From: Acidimangrovimonas sp.
GTDB taxonomy: Bacteria; Pseudomonadota; Alphaproteobacteria; Rhodobacterales; Rhodobacteraceae
Assembly: GCA_030147905.1 (NCBI GenBank)
Contig: JASBUM010000694.1
Location: 1-8,204 of the forward strand
Length of the DNA: 8,204 nt
Direction of reading: 5' to 3'
This document shows, piece by piece, positions 6,476 through 8,204 of this stretch. Below the pieces are notes generated by a model. That model was not told the DNA's origin. It ran no database searches and saw only the letters and a list, made by a program, of their open reading frames with translations. Within the stretch, counting starts at the first letter, position 1. Every line of letters starts with the position of its first letter. The position numbers were made by a program, and so were the translations under genes.

Positions 6476-6874
6476 ATGCCCATAGGCGAGATGAGCGCGA
6501 CCTACGACGTCACGCCGCGCGCACTTCGTTTCTATGAAAGCAAGGGGCTGCTGTCGCCGGTCCGGCAGGGCCAGTCGCGGCTGTACACCCGTCGCGACCA
6601 GGCGCGGCTGAAACTGGTGCTGCGCGGGCGGCGCTTCGTCTTCAGCCTCGACAGCATCCGCCAGCTTCTGGATCTTTACGAACTGGATGCGCGCCACGAA
6701 GCCCAGCTTGCGCGCAGTTGCGACATGGCGCGCCGGCGCATCGCCGAGATGGAACAGCAGCGCGCCGAACTCGACGAAACCATTACCGAACTCAAGGCGG
6801 AACTGGCCCGTGGCGAAGCGCGCCTCGCCGGCCTGCGCACCGGCGCACCGCCCCCAGCAAGGAGCAAGGCATGA
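6476..6874 (+). CDS. MerR-family transcriptional regulator of an acyl-CoA catabolic operon
   Basis: This 132-residue DNA-binding protein has the MerR layout. The winged helix-turn-helix lies at about residues 3-70, including [17 protein letters not shown] (12-28) and [13 protein letters not shown] long charged coiled coil (about 85-125, with [19 protein letters not shown]) should form the antiparallel dimer. There is no C-terminal effector domain and only one cysteine, so it is not a mercury-type metal sensor or a SoxR-type iron-sulphur protein. ATG 6476 is preferred over ATG 6461 because GGAGG at 6463-6467 sits 8 bases before it; the longer start would add MEEGL. Its stop overlaps the start of the acyl-CoA dehydrogenase gene (ATGA, 6871-6874), indicating translational coupling. 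By context it probably senses an acyl-CoA or related metabolite, as MerR-type regulators such as LiuR do; the ligand is unknown. Confidence 0.9.
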   Translation: MPIGEMSATYDVTPRALRFYESKGLLSPVRQGQSRLYTRRDQARLKLVLRGRRFVFSLDSIRQLLDLYELDARHEAQLARSCDMARRRIAEMEQQRAELDETITELKAELARGEARLAGLRTGAPPPARSKA

Positions 6875-8204
6875 CCGCCGCCTATCACGCCCCCGTCCGC
6901 GACATGCAGTTCATCCTGCACGACATGATCGGGATCGCGCAAAGCGAGATCCCCGGCTACGCCGAGCTGGACCGCGACACCAGTGCCGCCATCCTCGAGG
7001 AGGCCGGGCGGCTCGCCACCGAGAAGCTCGCGCCGCTCAATGCGGTGGGCGACCGACAGGGGTGCCGGCTGGAAAACGGCGTGGTGCGCACGCCCGAAGG
7101 GTTCAAGGAAGCGTTCGAGGCCCTGCGCGAGGGCGGGTGGAACGGGCTCGACCTGCCCGAGGAATACGGCGGCCAGGGCCTGCCCTATATCATCGGCACC
7201 GCGGTCGGCGAGATCTTCGTCTCGGCCAACATGGCGCTCAACATGTATCAGGGTCTGACCCACGGCGCGATCGGCGCGCTGCTCGCCCATGGCAGCGACG
7301 ATCAAAAGGCGACCTATGTGCCGCGGATGGTCTCCATGGAATGGACCGGCACGATGAACCTGACCGAGCCCCATTGCGGCACCGATCTGGGATTGTTGCG
7401 CACCAGGGCCGAGCCGCAGGACGATGGCAGCTACCGCATCACCGGGCAGAAGATCTTCATCTCGGCGGGCGATCACGACCTGGCGGAGAACGTCGTGCAT
7501 CTGGTGCTGGCCAAGGCGCCGGGCGGCGGGCCGGGCACCAGGGGCATCAGCCTGTTCGTCGTGCCCAAGTTCCTCGTCAAGCCCGACGGCAGCCTGGGCG
7601 CGCGCAACGCCGTCTCGGTCGGCAAGATCGAAGAGAAGATGGGCATTCACGGCAATTCGACCTGCGTGATGGATTATGACGGCGCCACCGGCTGGCTGGT
7701 GGGCGAGCTGCACCGCGGCATGCCGGCGATGTTCACCATGATGAACGAGGCCCGGCTCGGCGTCGGCCTCCAGGGCTATGCCCAGGCCGAGGCCGCCTAT
7801 CAGGCCGCCCGCGCCTATGCCCGCGAACGGCTGCAGGGCCGCGCGGTCTCGGGGCCGGCCAATCCCGACGGACCGGCCGACCCGCTGATCGTGCATCCCG
7901 ACATCCGCCGCGCGCTGATGGATCAGAAAAGTTTCGTCGAAGGGGCGCGCGCGCTGACCTTCTGGGGCGCGCAGATGATCGACGCGGCGCACCGCAGCCG
8001 GGATGCGGCGGCACTCGGGCTGGTGTCGTTGCTGACCCCGGTGATCAAGGGGTTTCTCACCGACAAGGGTTTCGAGGCCACGGTCTCGGCCCAGCAGATC
8101 CTGGGCGGGCATGGCTATATCGAGGAACAGGGCCTGAGCCAGTTCGTCCGCGACGCCCGGATCACCATGATCTACGAGGGCGCCAACGGCATCCAGGCGC
8201 TCGA
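6871..8204 (+). CDS. Acyl-CoA dehydrogenase, DmdC-like long form (3' end outside window)
   Basis: The frame is open from ATG 6871 to the right edge, with 444 complete codons visible. AAGGAG at 6859-6864 with a 6-base spacer supports the start, and the start overlaps the stop of the MerR-type gene. The protein is an FAD-dependent flavoenzyme that introduces the alpha-beta double bond in acyl-CoA. Seen: an N-terminal segment ([10 protein letters not shown] at 11-20) typical of the long, about 590-residue subfamily; [16 protein letters not shown] (about 90-105); the flavin-binding LTEPHCGTD (164-172); TGQKIFIS (191-198); the C-terminal helical domain with [23 protein letters not shown]; and [12 protein letters not shown], whose E436 is the likely catalytic base. 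The subfamily includes DmdC, which acts on methylmercaptopropionyl-CoA, but many members serve general fatty-acid oxidation. The substrate cannot be decided here. Thiolase and hydroxyacyl-CoA dehydrogenase genes would be expected just downstream. Confidence 0.93.
   Translation, partial: MTAAYHAPVRDMQFILHDMIGIAQSEIPGYAELDRDTSAAILEEAGRLATEKLAPLNAVGDRQGCRLENGVVRTPEGFKEAFEALREGGWNGLDLPEEYGGQGLPYIIGTAVGEIFVSANMALNMYQGLTHGAIGALLAHGSDDQKATYVPRMVSMEWTGTMNLTEPHCGTDLGLLRTRAEPQDDGSYRITGQKIFISAGDHDLAENVVHLVLAKAPGGGPGTRGISLFVVPKFLVKPDGSLGARNAVSVGKIEEKMGIHGNSTCVMDYDGATGWLVGELHRGMPAMFTMMNEARLGVGLQGYAQAEAAYQAARAYARERLQGRAVSGPANPDGPADPLIVHPDIRRALMDQKSFVEGARALTFWGAQMIDAAHRSRDAAALGLVSLLTPVIKGFLTDKGFEATVSAQQILGGHGYIEEQGLSQFVRDARITMIYEGANGIQAL

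Noticed and set aside
6676..8112. A 478-codon minus-strand open frame opposite the acyl-CoA dehydrogenase
   Set aside because: It is the same codon-aligned antisense artefact. The sense strand shows the acyl-CoA dehydrogenase motifs, a good ribosome binding site and coupling to the regulator gene.

Overview
This 8.2 kb window comes from a high-GC chromosome. Codon choice, family resemblance and the arrangement of an Lrp-type regulator facing a long PutA point to an alphaproteobacterium, most likely Rhodobacterales (Paracoccus/Rhodobacter relatives). This placement is inference from protein character, not from a marker gene. The gene content is mostly housekeeping and catabolic. I see no phage, transposon, CRISPR or defence genes.

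Layout, left to right: (1) the 3' part of metG, methionyl-tRNA synthetase, entering from the left edge and ending at 780. (2) A tRNA-Leu(UAA) gene on the minus strand at 878-963, with CCA encoded. (3) An Lrp/AsnC-family regulator on the minus strand at 1144-1608, probably PutR. (4) Divergently on the plus strand, putA, the bifunctional proline dehydrogenase / pyrroline-5-carboxylate dehydrogenase, reading from 1714 to 5259 but interrupted by an in-frame TAG at 1903-1905. (5) A gap of about 370 bases with a possible hairpin terminator and no convincing gene. (6) A rhomboid-family intramembrane serine protease at 5630-6367. (7) A short promoter region with a perfect 16-bp palindrome, followed by a MerR-family regulator at 6476-6874. 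(8) Overlapping it by four bases, an acyl-CoA dehydrogenase that runs off the right edge.

Two functional modules can be inferred. One is proline use: PutR would sense proline and switch on putA, which oxidises proline to glutamate. The other is a fatty-acid or acyl-CoA catabolic operon in which a MerR-type regulator is translationally coupled to an acyl-CoA dehydrogenase and probably controls the operon through the palindrome.

The most notable observation is the amber codon near the 5' end of putA. A good ribosome binding site drives translation from 1714, yet the frame closes after 63 codons. It reopens in the same frame and continues without a break for more than 1,100 codons, with all key catalytic motifs intact. 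This is either a recent nonsense mutation, a sequencing error, or a case where the protein is made from an internal start at 1981. I found no clearly novel system.
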